A stretch of 64,000 bases of DNA from JAWPMT01 sp965227935 (GTDB lineage: Bacteria; Bacteroidota; Bacteroidia; Cytophagales; Cyclobacteriaceae). The first letter of the stretch is position 1; every line of letters starts with the position of its first letter. The stretch lies in assembly GCA_965227935.1 (NCBI GenBank), contig CBDDGS010000022.1, positions 248,001-312,000 on the forward strand, in the 5' to 3' direction. Under the pieces are notes generated by a model that worked only from the letters and a program-made list of their open reading frames with translations, ran no database searches and was not told where the DNA came from. Position numbers and translations under genes: made by a program. Positions 20,484 through 32,900 of this stretch are shown piece after piece.

Positions 20484-20990
20484 GCCTCAAGTGCTCTCAA
20501 TCGTCGTTTTTTGTTTTTGAACTTCCCCTATTTGCCTTTCCCAACGTTTGCAGCCGCTGACAAGTTAGGATTTGAAACTTTAAAGCCACTTGTCTGTGAG
20601 CTTTTCAAGGTTTCAGGCCTCAAGTGGTCTCAATCGTCCTTTCCTTTGTTCTGATCTTTTCTATCTGCCTTTGCCAGCGTTTGCAGCCTGAAAAGTTTGG
20701 TTTTGAGATCTTAAAGCTGCGCGTTTGTGAGTTTTTCAAGGTTGTAGGCTTCAAGTGGTCTCAATCGTCCTTTTCCTTTGTTTTGATCTTTTCTATCTGC
20801 CTTTCCCAGCGTTTGCAGCCTGAAGAGATTTGTTTTGAGATCTTACAGCTGCGCGTTTGTGAGCTTTTCAAGGTTATAGGCCTCAAGTGGTCTTAAGCAT
20901 CGTTTTTTCCCGCATTTGCCTTTCCCAACGTCTGTAGCCTGAAAAGCTTGGACTTGATTCTTTTAAAGCCACGCGTCTATGAGCTAACCA
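20484..20990. repeat. Tandem repeat, about 132-bp unit, nearly four copies
   Basis: CAAGTG(G)TCTCAATCGTC begins at 20488, 20621, 20752 and 20884. Each unit contains a CTGCCTTTSCCARCGTTTGCAG-like core and ends in GAGCTTTTCAAGG. The forward frame at 20624-20896 (KVVGFKWSQSSFSFVLIFSI) is a repeat translation, not a gene. Confidence 0.8.
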
Positions 20991-21900
20991 CTCGTGCCCA
21001 CTCGATTGCCCCCCAACCAACGACCCGTGAGCGCCATACGAACGCGCGCGCCTCACCGCCGAAGTCCTGGTGTCAGTCAAAAACAGTCTTTACTATTATC
21101 TATTGCCCTTGTTGGACACTTAGCTCAAGGACTGTGGCCTTTGCGCGGCTAGACCAAATTTCTGAGCCAACGTTAGCTGGTTGAATGAGGCTAGTTAAGC
21201 TCTCAGAATTCAACCGCATCCAAAACTCCAAGGTTAAACACGTTTTGAAAATTATTTCTTTTGCGCAACAACGTGAACCAATACATGTTGCCGCCCCAAC
21301 CCCCACCGCAACTACAAGTTTAACTTACCGGTTCGGGAAGTCGCACTAAGGACCGTATCATTATCATACCTATGCCGTCAAGTAACTAACACAATGGGCG
21401 GCGGCCACAAAACATGAAGCAAACTTGTTGATGTCAATGTTCTGGAGAAACTACAAACAAAGTTGCGGCAGCTATGGCTCTAAAGCACATGGTAAAAGAA
21501 ATTAATTCCGGCTCAAAACGATTCGACGCCATCCCAGCAAGGACTCCACGTAACATATCGCTGCTTTGAATTCATCGTGGCCTACGTAAGTTACCTATCA
21601 CATCAGCTTCAGTGGGTGTGCGGCCACAAAAACCGTTTAAATTAGAGCGTGTAAGCTGGCGAACTTTTGGAAGTTAATCATAGAATTGAGGCACTCCAGA
21701 CTCGGAAGGCTTTCCTCTCAGAACACCGGTGCATCCTTCCAGACCACTTAGCCCAGCTGAACCGATCATATAAAAAATCTCAAATCTTCTCATTTTTCCT
21801 CATTTTTCCTCAAAAAATCTCATGCAAAATCCTCACTCAACTAAAACCATCCACATCTACACTCATTTTTACGATTGCTGAAATACCCTCAAGTTTGCTC
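20991..21900. other. No gene recognised
   Basis: Unique sequence. Short forward and reverse frames without motifs. Poly-pyrimidine TCTTCTCATTTTTCCTCATT precedes the next gene at about 21785-21830 and could be part of an intron. Confidence 0.4.
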
Positions 21901-21917
21901 TGGAGAATGCTCAGGAG

Positions 21918-22613
21918 ATGCGTTCCATGCTTCAGTTGTCGCTGGCGACTTCAGAGGACCAAGTACGACGTGCGATGGAGCACCCTCAGACAGGCGCTTA
22001 TGATGTCTGCAGACGTGAGAGGCTGCGGCAAAGATATGTGTCCGTGTACTTGAGTGAAGATGAGAAGTGGCTGGATTCGCACCGCGATTTCATCACTGGT
22101 GGTGGATACACGGAGCATACAGTCTTCTTCTCCCAGCTCATGGACCCGCGAGGTTATCTTCGACCTTTGCCTGCTGGTCCGCAGAACTCGCAGCCCAAGA
22201 AAAAGAAGGTGAAGGCCAAGCCGAAGCGCTCTGCCCGGACAAAGGCTATGTTGGAACCCCCCGAGTTAGAGAGTGGTGTTCTGGTGGTGGACGAAGCGCC
22301 GGAAAAGAGGCAAGGCTTCGTCGAGGATTACTTGCCGGGCGCGGCAGCTTCTTTGCATGAGCCTCCTTTCTTGCATTGTGTGGCTGTGGCCGCAGATGAT
22401 GACGATCGTCGCTGCTGGGCTCCCTTGGCCCGAGGTGGGCGGTGCAAGCGGCTTCGCCAGAGAGGCAACTACTGCAAGCAGCACTTCTTAGAATGGAGTG
22501 GCGAGGACCAGCAGAAGTTCTTGTTGCAAGGCTGGGCTAAAAATCTCGGAGATGCAGCGGACGCTCTGGTGTATTCATGGGCGGTTTGCTTTCTGTGCTG
22601 GCGTCATGTATAG
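21918..22613 (+). CDS. Cys/His-motif protein, probably 5' part of the OTU gene
   Basis: The frame starts MRSMLQLSLATSEDQVRRAM and is open for 231 codons. A basic stretch PKKKKVKAKPKRSARTKA lies near residue 95 (possible nuclear signal). Near residues 165-190, RRCWAPLARGGRCKRLRQRG followed by NYCKQH has a C-x8-C-x10-C-x2-H spacing suggestive of metal binding. The last 30 codons (YSWAVCFLCWRHV) look like read-through into an intron. The next coding block (OTU domain) begins near 22685 after an AG|G edge, with a reading (SWEQTMLDMACKASLEEHVQ) that would continue naturally. Treating both as one gene is inference. Confidence 0.45.
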   Translation: MRSMLQLSLATSEDQVRRAMEHPQTGAYDVCRRERLRQRYVSVYLSEDEKWLDSHRDFITGGGYTEHTVFFSQLMDPRGYLRPLPAGPQNSQPKKKKVKAKPKRSARTKAMLEPPELESGVLVVDEAPEKRQGFVEDYLPGAAASLHEPPFLHCVAVAADDDDRRCWAPLARGGRCKRLRQRGNYCKQHFLEWSGEDQQKFLLQGWAKNLGDAADALVYSWAVCFLCWRHV

Positions 22614-22684
22614 AAATAGCGATGCCCATCGTCCTAGAAATTCCGTTCTGTTTCACCGCATAGAAACTGTCCTGTCGCGCCCAG

Positions 22685-23260
22685 GAGAGCTGGGAGCAGA
22701 CCATGTTGGACATGGCTTGCAAAGCTTCTCTGGAGGAGCATGTGCAGGAAACGCAAGATGTCATGGAGTCTCGTCGCAAAGTGTCTGCTCTCCTTCAACG
22801 CCTTGGTTTGGAAAGATTGGACACCCCGGCAGATGGAAATTGCCAGTTCGTCACGCTCTCCTACTCCGCTGGTGTCCCCATGACCCATGACTTGCTGCGC
22901 CAGCAGATTTGCGACTACCTCCGCACCATGGAGCATGCCTTCCGCCCATGGATCGAAGAGAGGTTTCGGGACTACGCATCCTATGTCGAGCAAATGGCAA
23001 AAGACGGCAGCTACGGCGACGATATCACGCTACAAGCTGCAGCAGCGCTTTTTTTGCGCCCCATTCATGTGGTGGGGGCTGACGGTGCTGAGGGGCATCG
23101 TGAGTTCTTGCCACCGGGCTCCATATCGAAGGAGCTGTGGGGACAACCGATTCACATTGCATATGTGAACTTCAAGCATTTTGAGGCCACAGGGCCGCTC
23201 GATGCCGAGCCACCTCCGAAGCGAGAACGGCACGGCAAAGTGAAGAAGGAGCTGCGCTAG
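22685..23260 (+). CDS. OTU-family cysteine protease-like protein
   Basis: Counting from ATG 22703 (185 codons). RLDTPADGNCQFVTLSYSAG (about 38-57) carries the D-x-x-G-N-C-x-F box with Asp44 and Cys47. LLRQQICDYLRTM and YVEQMAKDGSYGDDITLQAA match the central OTU helices (YL-x2-M-x3-G-x-W/Y-G-D-x-x-x-L), followed by FLRPIHVVGADG. VNFKHFEATGP places the catalytic His at 159. OTU proteins cleave ubiquitin-type chains; whether this copy acts on ubiquitin is not shown. Length of about 185 residues is normal for the domain. The tail PPPKRERHGKVKKELR is basic. The frame is open upstream to an AG|G acceptor at 22684, suggesting splicing to the preceding exon. Confidence 0.7.
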   Translation, partial: ESWEQTMLDMACKASLEEHVQETQDVMESRRKVSALLQRLGLERLDTPADGNCQFVTLSYSAGVPMTHDLLRQQICDYLRTMEHAFRPWIEERFRDYASYVEQMAKDGSYGDDITLQAAAALFLRPIHVVGADGAEGHREFLPPGSISKELWGQPIHIAYVNFKHFEATGPLDAEPPPKRERHGKVKKELR

Positions 23261-23399
23261 TGCAGAAAAAGAAGCAGGTGCCTTCAGGAACAAGGGTGGT
23301 CTCTTCAGGGGCGTGTATGGGATTTGAATTTCAAACATACTAGCAAGCGCAGAATCAGGGTGTCACTGTTCGTAATGGTCGGAAAATCGAATTTTCGCC

Positions 23400-23780
23400 A
23401 GGCCCATGCTTGAGGGAGGCACAGGCGCACAAATAGCTCAGAATCAGATTTCAGCGCGAATAGGATTCAAAATCCAGACGCATCCCGCGAAACGCACGTT
23501 CGCCATGCGTGCACGCCACGAACCCAATCCCCACGGCACGGCGCCGCGACACGCCCGCGGCACGCCTCAAACACGCCCGATCCCCGCAGCCTGCCACGCG
23601 AAAGCGACAAAAAAGCGCGCGGCGCCACACGCAGACGCTCGCAGTGCACGCGGTGCCACAGCGAGAGCGTCGCTCCGAGCCGGATTCCCGCGCAGGGCCA
23701 CGGTTTTGAAAAACTCGTCGTTGCCACCCCGCCTCCCTAATAGAAGAATTAGAAAGGCTCGGGAGAAACATCTTGACAAG
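23400..23780. other. GC-rich CACG/GCGCG-rich spacer
   Basis: Overlapping frames are open on both strands only because stop codons are rare in this CG-rich stretch. No protein motif, repeat unit or RNA structure is recognised. Confidence 0.4.
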
Positions 23781-23960
23781 ACGTGACATACATGACGTTA
23801 CATGACATGATGCGAGATGACATAACATGACATGACATGACGTGACGTGACGTGACACAAGTATCTAGAATCTAGATTATGTATGTGTCATGTTGACACG
23901 ATGTGAGATGACATAACATGACGTGACGTGACGTGACGTGACACAAGTATCTAGACTATG
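23780..23960. repeat. ACATG / ACGTG pentamer repeat and TATCTAGA(C)TATGTATG copies
   Basis: Mixed (TGACA)(TGACG) units occur in two blocks, each followed by CAAGTATCTAGA and TATGTATGTGTCATG. A further TATCTAG series runs to about 24030. A similar pentamer repeat lies on the opposite strand sense at 53740-54000. Confidence 0.7.
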
Positions 23961-24029
23961 TATGTGTCATGTATCTAGCGTATCTATCAAGGCTATGTAT
24001 CTAGACTATGTGACTACGTATCTAGCTTA

Positions 24030-26790
24030 TGTAATAGTCCCCGTGTTTTAGCGGAAGAACCCTCGCCATGCTTTCGGGATTATAGTGTACATATATATAT
24101 ATATAGTTGGACATTGCACAGGCAGTGCGCTTGGAGCTGAGGATTGGGAAAGCTTCGGGCAAACATTTACGCACCTGGAGGTGTGCCCCAAATCGATGCC
24201 ATCGACCAGGGCGGGGTTTGCTGATTGAGATCCGCCGAGCTACGGTCTTTTGCCTCCCCTGAGCGCTCTTCTTCAGCTTTCTCTAGGCGCTTGTGGCTAG
24301 GAGCCTTTGATAGCTAAGCTACTACTCTTGGTGTGCCGACCCTCAACCAGTATAACCAGTATTACTAGTTAGATCTAGTTAGCAGATCCCGGCCCCTGGG
24401 GCACCCCACGCACACACACGTTCTAGTGGAGTTCGAAGACGGGCCTCGCATGATCTACAACCATGACAGGCAAATTCCATGCCCAGAACCTGGATAGTAT
24501 ATGTAACTTATACGTATTGACTTCCTTTTCAGGGATATTGGAGCGCAGATATTGGTTTGCTTCTCCCAAGCCCCGGTCAACGCACAAAAAAGGAAAAAGA
24601 CAAAGAAAGCAGGTCGAGAATCTATTTGCTACAAGAAATTGATCAGGATCAGCCTACTTGCGGAATTACAGTACTGGCCGAACTCTTGGCCGAGCGGCTT
24701 CAGTACAACCTGAGTCTCAAAACTAGGGAGGGCAAACGTTGGAGGCTTCAACAGCACACAGGACCCAAGAAAACTCCTATATAGCTACAATTTTCCTTAA
24801 AAGAGGAGGCTCTTGCTGGCACAACCCGGTCCAAGACATCGCAGCGCACCTGAGTTCTTTAAAGACCGGGTGCCAAAGAAGCTGTCTCGACAACACTGTT
24901 GGCTCGAGTGTTTGGGGCTGCTTGTAAATAGTGCGCCAAACGCCCTTGAAACTGGTCAAAGGAGCGCAGAGCGATGCGAAGCTGCCTCATTCTCGTTTTT
25001 CACCTGCTTTTTGGCCAAGCTTTGCGAACCATCGACCAAAGGATTGGGTTTCATACTCACCGCCTCCTACGTCGCATCAAACCAGGAAGGTTATTCTTAT
25101 ATTATATATTATATAAAATTACAAGACAGATATTTGCGCCCTTGTAGCTTACAATTTATTTTGATATCTATTTGCATTTTGCCTGGGGTGGCGGTATACA
25201 GCGAAGTGCCGGGCCATCATTGAGCGCTCAGGAGTTCGTTAGAAGCTTTCGTTGTTTTGCAGCTCGCGCAAAGTATGCGAGTGGCTGAAGCGCAGTCTGC
25301 CAAGCAGCCGCGTCAAATGTGGCAAGCCTGGCAAGGCGAACTGTGTCACCGCTGCACATTGAGACTTGTAGATTAAAGCTCCGCTTGCAGCCATTTCGAG
25401 CTCTACGCCTTGACGCAAGCGTCATTGCAAGCTCCAACCCGTGGATCACTGAGTCAGCGCTCTTGCTAATTTCAGCCAAATCATTGTAAGGGCCCGTATT
25501 TACACAATCTACCCTAAATTACAAGCGGAAACGCAAAGCGGATAAATTGCTTTCAGAGCCACTCTTTGTCGACTTCTAACGCATGTCCACGTGCATCCTC
25601 TTACCAAAAAAAGAAAAGAAACAACGAACAACTGAGGTCCGAGCAGCTTGGCAGGGATACAGCTTTCCTGCGATTGCCGGGGTGAAGCCTAGGTCTACTG
25701 CCCAACTCTGTCCATATCGGATGAGCATTAGCCTCAGTCCAATGCCTTGTGAAAATCCCCGCCTTCGTGGTAGTGATCAGCTCGCCAGTCACTTCTGAAT
25801 AACTCAGATGCGCATCATATTTTTGCAAATAACTGTAACTGTACAAATAAATACATATATATATACATGAGAGATCTGGCGGGCATGATGCCCGCCCGCT
25901 CAGGTCAGAATGAGATTTCAATGCGCTGTGCTGGCTGGTGCGACATGTCATGTATATGTCATACATATAACTATAACCGGACATATCTTCGTGCGTCCTT
26001 GATATTTCTTTTCAGTGCGTTTGTGGGCCAGACAGAGCATAAACCCAGCCAGGTACGCTTTGGCATGCGCGGGACCCTGTCGTACAGAATAAAGCTCTCA
26101 CACTTGGGCTTACTCGTTCCAAAGCAAACCGTATTGTTACTCACCCGAGATGGACCGGCTTTGCTTGATTACTTTTCAGCTGGACTAGAGTCGCAAGCTC
26201 ATTTTGTCGTTCAAGGACTGTCGCTGTTCCTCTTTTCTTTGAGGTGCTAGCCACCCCGACTTGGATGCGGAGGATTAGCATTTCGGAGGCCCGCAAAGTT
26301 TGGGGGAGCGTGAAGGCTCATAAAAGCTCACATATGAACAAGAGTATCTTGAAACACTAAAGAGATCAATTGCAACTTGAAACGTCTGCAGTATCATCTT
26401 ATATATATATACAAACCGATCAGATCGAAGGAATGCCCAAAGGCTACAGTGAAAGGTTGAATTCGAAACGACCACGCTTGATTTCCTTCTAGTTTGTTGC
26501 TTCCGTGCAGGATGGGCATGCGACTGAGGAGCCGCGCCTGCTCCGCAGCGAAGTGCCGAGCCAAGAAACCCCACACAAACTGCGGGCTGAGGCTCATGGC
26601 CGCATCAGACCTGCTAGTTTGCACGAGCGTGCGAAGGTAGAGCCGCGAGACTGCTCCTGCCTCAGCAGTAACTCTCTTATATAGAATTCTTTACATATTA
26701 TGATATACATATCATGTCTAATATATATGAAGAGATATACATACATATCTTGATATTTTGTTGAATTTATATGTTGGAGTGTTTGCTCTG
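24030..26790. other. Spacer or long intron, no gene supported
   Basis: Contains small TA microsatellites (24090-24105, 25090-25115, 25845-25865, 26400-26412). Several forward and reverse frames of 60-136 codons were read, but none has a motif or clean exon edges. Because the TSP1 gene begins abruptly at 26793 with an acceptor-like edge, part of this stretch may be its 5' intron sequence. Confidence 0.35.
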
Positions 26791-26792
26791 AG

Positions 26793-26938
26793 GCGAGTGG
26801 TCAAACTGGACCAACTGGAGCAGCTGCTCAGCCAGCTGTGGTGGCGGCACGCAGAAGCGCGGCCGGGCTGTGAGGCGTAAAGCCGCGGGTGGAAGTTGCT
26901 TGGGCGATGCCACTGAGAGCCGGGACTGCAATACTCAG
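26793..26938 (+). CDS. TSP1 exon 1
   Basis: WSNWTNWSSCSASCGGGTQK, then GGGSCLGDATESRDCNTQ: an almost complete TSP1 domain. It ends at CAG|GCGAGC and continues as CGKVCSRDC after the intron. Confidence 0.75.
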
Positions 26939-29900
26939 GCGAGCTGCTCTTGCAACATGCACAACCTTTCACGGGAGCATAACACATAACAGAATACAAT
27001 AATGTATAATATGATATGATATAATTCTAATATGATATAATTCTAATATAAGATAAGATAATAGAATAGAATAGAATGCAATATAATACAATACAATACA
27101 ATATAATACAATATAATACAATAATACAATATAATACAATATAATATAAGATAATATAACTTAATTTAATTTAAGCTAATTCGATTTAATACAGTTCTAA
27201 GTTATTATATAACTAATATATATAGCCGGCAAAACAGTGTGGGAAGGTGTGCTCGCGTGACTGCACATGGAACGAAGCTTGGCAGCAAGCGTGCGGAGTA
27301 CTTGCTGTGGACAAATGTTGAGGTGTGGCGCGCTGAATGGCTTAGTGTTCACATTGCCCATCGATATATATATATATGATATATATATATGATATGCGTA
27401 TATATATAAGTAACTATATGTGTGTATATGAATACGTATTTATTTGTTAATAAAAATCTGTTTACATATGTCCATTCTGTGATCTCCAAGGCGTGGAGCA
27501 CTTGGGCCTCCTGCTCGGAGACTTGTGGCGGCGGCACCTCCTCTCGAAGCCGTGAGGTCAAAGAGCCAAAGCAAGGCCAAGGCACTTGCAAAGGCGGTCA
27601 TAGCGAAGAGCGCCACTTGCCAAGAGGAGTTTATCTTATAATGTTATCTTAGTATATTTTATTTTCCCATTTGTGTTTGATTAAAGAGAACAAGTTGTTC
27701 TTGCCTTTTCGAGGAAGATGTGGAGACCAGCCATGTCCGAGAGATTGCACCTTCACAAAATGGAGCAACTGGACATCCTGCGAGCCATTTTGCAAAGGGA
27801 CGCAAAGGAGGAGTTGACTTTTCGGTCGACTCAACATGTTATGAATTTGTTCTATAATGTGATATGCTGTATCTATGTATATCTATGTTATATATTACAT
27901 TTTAATGTATCACATTATATACAGTAAGTCAGTAACTCCTTTGGGCTTTGCGTTCTTTTTGACTCATGTTTGTCATCGCCAGGAAGAGGTCGAAGATTAG
28001 TGACAGTGCAAACGGTGGAGCCTGCGGAGAGTTGGAGCAGACGCGAAAGTGTGAGAACTTTTGCGTGGATTGTTACTTGGCCGTTGGCTTTGAACTAATA
28101 ATGACAATGGTAATACTGATAGTAATATATATTTATATATATTTATGCTTTTGTGTAATATAGTTGAGTTTGATCGAGTTCATCTGAGTGCTTGACATAG
28201 AAACTCTTGCCAAGGCACTTGGACAGATTGGGGCATCTACAGCAAGTGTTCGAAGACATGTGGAGGCCTGGACATATTATGGCAAACATCTTTCGGCAGG
28301 TGGAAGGAGGAGCCGTCTACGGAACCAGACATTTAAAGAAAAAGGCGAGATGATGCGAGATATGAATGTAATTGAAGATCTTTAAACGTAGTTTTAATGT
28401 GTGTGTATTTTATTATTGCTACTGCTATTTTCTTAAAGAAAATGTATATATATATAGTTAGGTATATACTACTGTTACTGTCTACTGTCTCTCTCTTTTT
28501 TGACTTTTGGTTCCATTTGGCCCCCAGAGAGATAGCCACTATGGAAGGAAGTTCGGCCCCAGTGCAAGCTGGAATCTAGACTTTGGCCTTAGCCTACAAA
28601 GGTTGGCACACCTCCTCGGTGGGCATCTTATATCTTCGTGTGCATTGATGGATGTGACGTGCTGTCATTTGCAGCGTGTCGCTTAGTGCTCTTCCCACAC
28701 CAAACAGATTAGCTCCCGCAGATTATCGTGTTGCCAGTAACTCGGGTTCAAGGGGAAGGGTTTGCAAAGCTGTGAAAGATGAGCACCGCGAGCAGGCACC
28801 CCAAAGGTGCCCGGCTACACGCTGCTGAGAAGGCGTTGCAAGGATCACTACGAAGACTTCGAGGCAGTACAATATCCTATATAAGCCTTATCGTATATAT
28901 TTGTACGTTTTTAGTTGAAAAAAAAGACAAAACATGTACGCAATTGTTGAGGTGTCTTTATACCCGTCTCTCTTGGGCTGCTTTTCAAGATCCGCTCAGG
29001 GCGACGCCGCTGCATCGAATGCTTCCTGCGCTGAAGTGTGTTCGGGAGACTCCCGCTGTCGTTTCTTCTCTCTGAAAGACAAGTGCTACGTCTATGAAGT
29101 TTGTCAAGAAGGCGCGGATGAGAGGGTGTTTTTGCGATAGCAGATTGGGCTTGCTGTAAATGTTCAATGGTTAGGTAGCACAAGCGAAGGTTAATAGGGG
29201 TATTAGTATGAAGTACTGCTAGTGTTGCAGATTCTTCAAGAAGTTGCTAGCTCACATTGCGGAGGTGGAGACCAAGTGAGCTTTAGGAAGGCAGGAAAGG
29301 GTTCCGGAGGGCCATGTCAGCTGCTAGAAGTGCATGCACAGCAAGCCTTAAACCTGCTGGCTTTTTCTCTGTAGATCTTTGTGTTTAACCATCGGTATAT
29401 ACATGAAAGACCCTTGCTAGACTTTCACTGTACACCCATGAAGGTCCGAAGTTAACCAGGAGGAGTGGAAGAAGGTGTACGGCTATGAACTAAAGCGGGA
29501 CTTTCAATGCACTGTGAAGCCGAGGCCGACAAAATAGTTCTTCAAAAGTTATTGAATGCTTTGCAATGCATTTGATGGTGCTTTGATGCTTGACCAATTT
29601 TCAAATTGGTGGAATTTTCCCGCAAGGCAGGTGGAGAAGAGCTTCGCCAAAGCCCAAGTCGAGTGCAGCAATGATGCTCAGTGTGTTGGCCTCTATTCTT
29701 CTGGCTGCAGCGGCTTATTCGTACCCTGCATGGAACTCACCTCAGAAGCAGAAAGTGCTTCCTGCATCTATGAGAAGAAGGAGATCGGCGGCGGCGAGAT
29801 CTGCACTGGAAATGCCTCACAGACAGACCAGTGCAACACACAGCTTTGCACAGTGTCTCGTCTACTTGTCTTCTTCTTATGCGTTTGTTCTTTTCTGTTA

Positions 29901-32900
29901 ATACATGTTGATACTACTCGATTCCGATTCTAGTTATATGATGTTAAATGTTATATATATATGTATATGCATATTGTAAGTGGACTATGTCAGTCATCGT
30001 CAGACTTTAAGGTGGATTGCAAGTACACAGACTGGGCGCAGTGGGCACCCTGCAATCCAAAGTGTACCGGGACACAGCGTCGGTCGCGAAAGATCACCCA
30101 GCAGGAGATTAACGGTGGAGTACCCTGTGGCAAGACTCAGGAAGAGATACTTGGACAAAGAGAAACGAGGAAATCAAGAAAAGGAAACGCAATATTATGA
30201 GGTGCATGCGGAGCATCTCTAAGGAAACCTTGCTCTACTCCCTGTGTGGATTGCCAGTGGGCCGATTGGAGCTTATGGGGGAAATGTTCGCGTAGCTGCG
30301 GCGGTGGCAAGCAAAACCGGTCGCGGATCATTCAGCACCAGGCTGAGGGGGATGGCGAGAACTGCACTGGCAAAAGCACAGAGAGCAAGGACGCGCTCTC
30401 AATCTTTGCGACCTGAGTTCCTTTAGCTTTACTCGTAGCATGCTTTAGCTGTTTCCTTTTTCGGAGGGTTCGCCGCTTAGATTAGTGCCTGAAACTTGAC
30501 GGGCACCTAAGTGTCCATCATATGGCTCCCCCCGTGCAACATTGCACTTTTCTTACCTTGTTTTCAAGCATTGTTGGAAACATGCTGATGATTGGCACGA
30601 CATTGGACATGTAGCAATGCCAAGGCAGGCTAATTCGCATGTTTGCCTACGTTTTCGATTATTGCTGGGGAGTTGCAGCTTCGGCTCGTCTGCTTTCCTG
30701 CGATACGTGCTTTGGCTCCCTTTCGTTCTATGTCCCCTCAAGTATATTGAACATGATTCAATGACATGATGATACACGTGGTTGCCGCTCCAAGTTCAAG
30801 GCAGTTTCTTCCGTCAGAGGGTTGCCAAGAAAGACCGCGTCTCGGAAGGGGATGCGCCATGTCTAAGCAAAACACTCTATAACTACAGTATATGATACTA
30901 TATAACTATACACACACTGATAAGACCACGGCGTTTATATCTATATAAAATATAAGATAAGTCACAAGTTAGAAGCATTTAGGCCACTGCAGGGCTTGTT
31001 GGCAGGACTGCAACGCTGCTCCATGTCCGGTCGATTGTTCTATGAGTGACTGGAGCGCTTGGGGCACCTGCGACCCGTTCTGCCAGGACTGGGAAAATCC
31101 AATGGCAGGTTCCACCTTGTTGATCCATTTCGAACCTTTCTGTACTCGGATGCACGCACACACTTGTGATACAGCTTGACATGTCAGAGTTTGAGCAGAG
31201 CTAGCGACAGTGTCCAGGGGACCCAGTCGCGGAAGCGAGCTGTCGAACGGCCAGCCGCCTTCGGTGGCAAAGAGTGTGGCGAAGTGTCTGAGTCACGCCG
31301 CTGCGCGAATTTCTGCATGGATTGCCAGCTCAGCGACTGGGGTGCTTGGGAGAGCTGCAGCCGGAGCTGCGCGGGAGGATCGCGGCAGAGGCTGCGCAGC
31401 GAGGTGTTTGTGCAGCGCAGCGTGGGGCTGTTGGAGACCGGTAGGGCCAGAGCTCTAGGGTATGAGAAGAAGATGTCCCTAAGGCCAGGAGCTAAGGCTA
31501 CATCGAAGGTTATATTGCTTATAAATGGTCATTATAGATCCTTTGATGGGTCTTTATTCTTCGTCTTCGCTGATCATAAACTCGGTGTAAACTGCAGGTG
31601 TGATTTACCACATCAACGGCAGCCGAACGGTGCCGGTGAAACTCCAGAAGTCGCGGAAGCTGCCTGCAGTGCAGACGCGAACTGCGCCGGCCTCTACGAT
31701 GAAGGCTGCAACGGATGGTGCCTGGAAGCACTCAATAAAACCAGCATAAACAAGGCGAAAAGAAACCAACAGAAACGCAAAGAAGTTCTACGTATTTGAA
31801 AGTCAACGGCGAAGCACGTAGCATCATGCACATGCCAAGAATTGTTTCGCGGGGTGACTTGCAGAGGCTCACCATTTGCCACTCTGTCTGCAAAGAGCTC
31901 TACAAGCAATCTTGTTCTCAATGTTGAAGATGTAGGTAGCACTGGATTCACTTTGGAGCCGGAGCCAAATTCTTGCTCTTATGTGAAGAAGGCGCGGGGA
32001 TTTGTGCTGCTTGTCTGTTCTGGGTTCCTCTTTGAACTTGGCTGTATGTATAGAAGTATACAGGTGTGTACTGTATGTATGTTCGCGTCTTCATAGGAAA
32101 CGGTAGAGGCATTGCATTCCGGTAGCAAGGATCAAGGATGGCACTGCCCGCCTTGTTCCTATTTGCATGCCTCAAGCTCTTGTCAGTCCCAGTGCAGCGC
32201 GGAACTGCCGAAGTCTGCCAGGAGATTGGCCGAGGAATTGCTTGCACTGGCGATTCAGTGAAGCAGACTGAGGAGTTCCGAGTTGATTCTTTCTCCTTTG
32301 GTGCAAAGAGTAGCTACAAATGAGTGGCTTTTGTACGTTCAAACGGATGTGTGTTCAACAGCAGGAGTGCAACAGCCAGCTATGTCCAGTGGATTGTGCT
32401 TTGTCGGATTGGTCAACCTGGGACAGCTGCATGCCGTACTGCCGGGGCACCACGAAGAGGCCTAGTCGCCTTAGCTTGGCTTCCCATGCACAGGAATCGC
32501 ACGCTGCTCCAAGACGCACAGAACGGCGGTCTAGCCTGTGGAAAGACTTCCCAGGTGAAGAGCTGCAGCAACGAGTGCGTGGACTGCGGCTTGGAGTAGA
32601 AACACAGACAACTTTGATGGACAATCTATTTGATATTGTGATATATGTCCTTAATCAATCTTCATATATCTTCATGCGGTCTTGGCTTCAAGGCGAGTGG
32701 GAGAATTTCACTGAGTGGGAGGATTGCAGTTCCAGCTGCGGTGGTGGAAAGCAGAAGCGAAGACGTGGCGTTCAGGCGAGGAAGAAATGGAACAGCCTGG
32801 GCTAGCAAAGGCAACCAGCAAGCATACTATAGCATACTTATCCAGTTTAAGGTTTAAGATGCTACTATTACAGTTTGGAAGGGTGTCCCTTCTGCAACTC

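Noticed and set aside
23451..23858. Overlapping 126-135-codon frames on both strands
   Set aside because: Open on both strands because of CG-rich composition; no motif and they run into the pentamer repeat.
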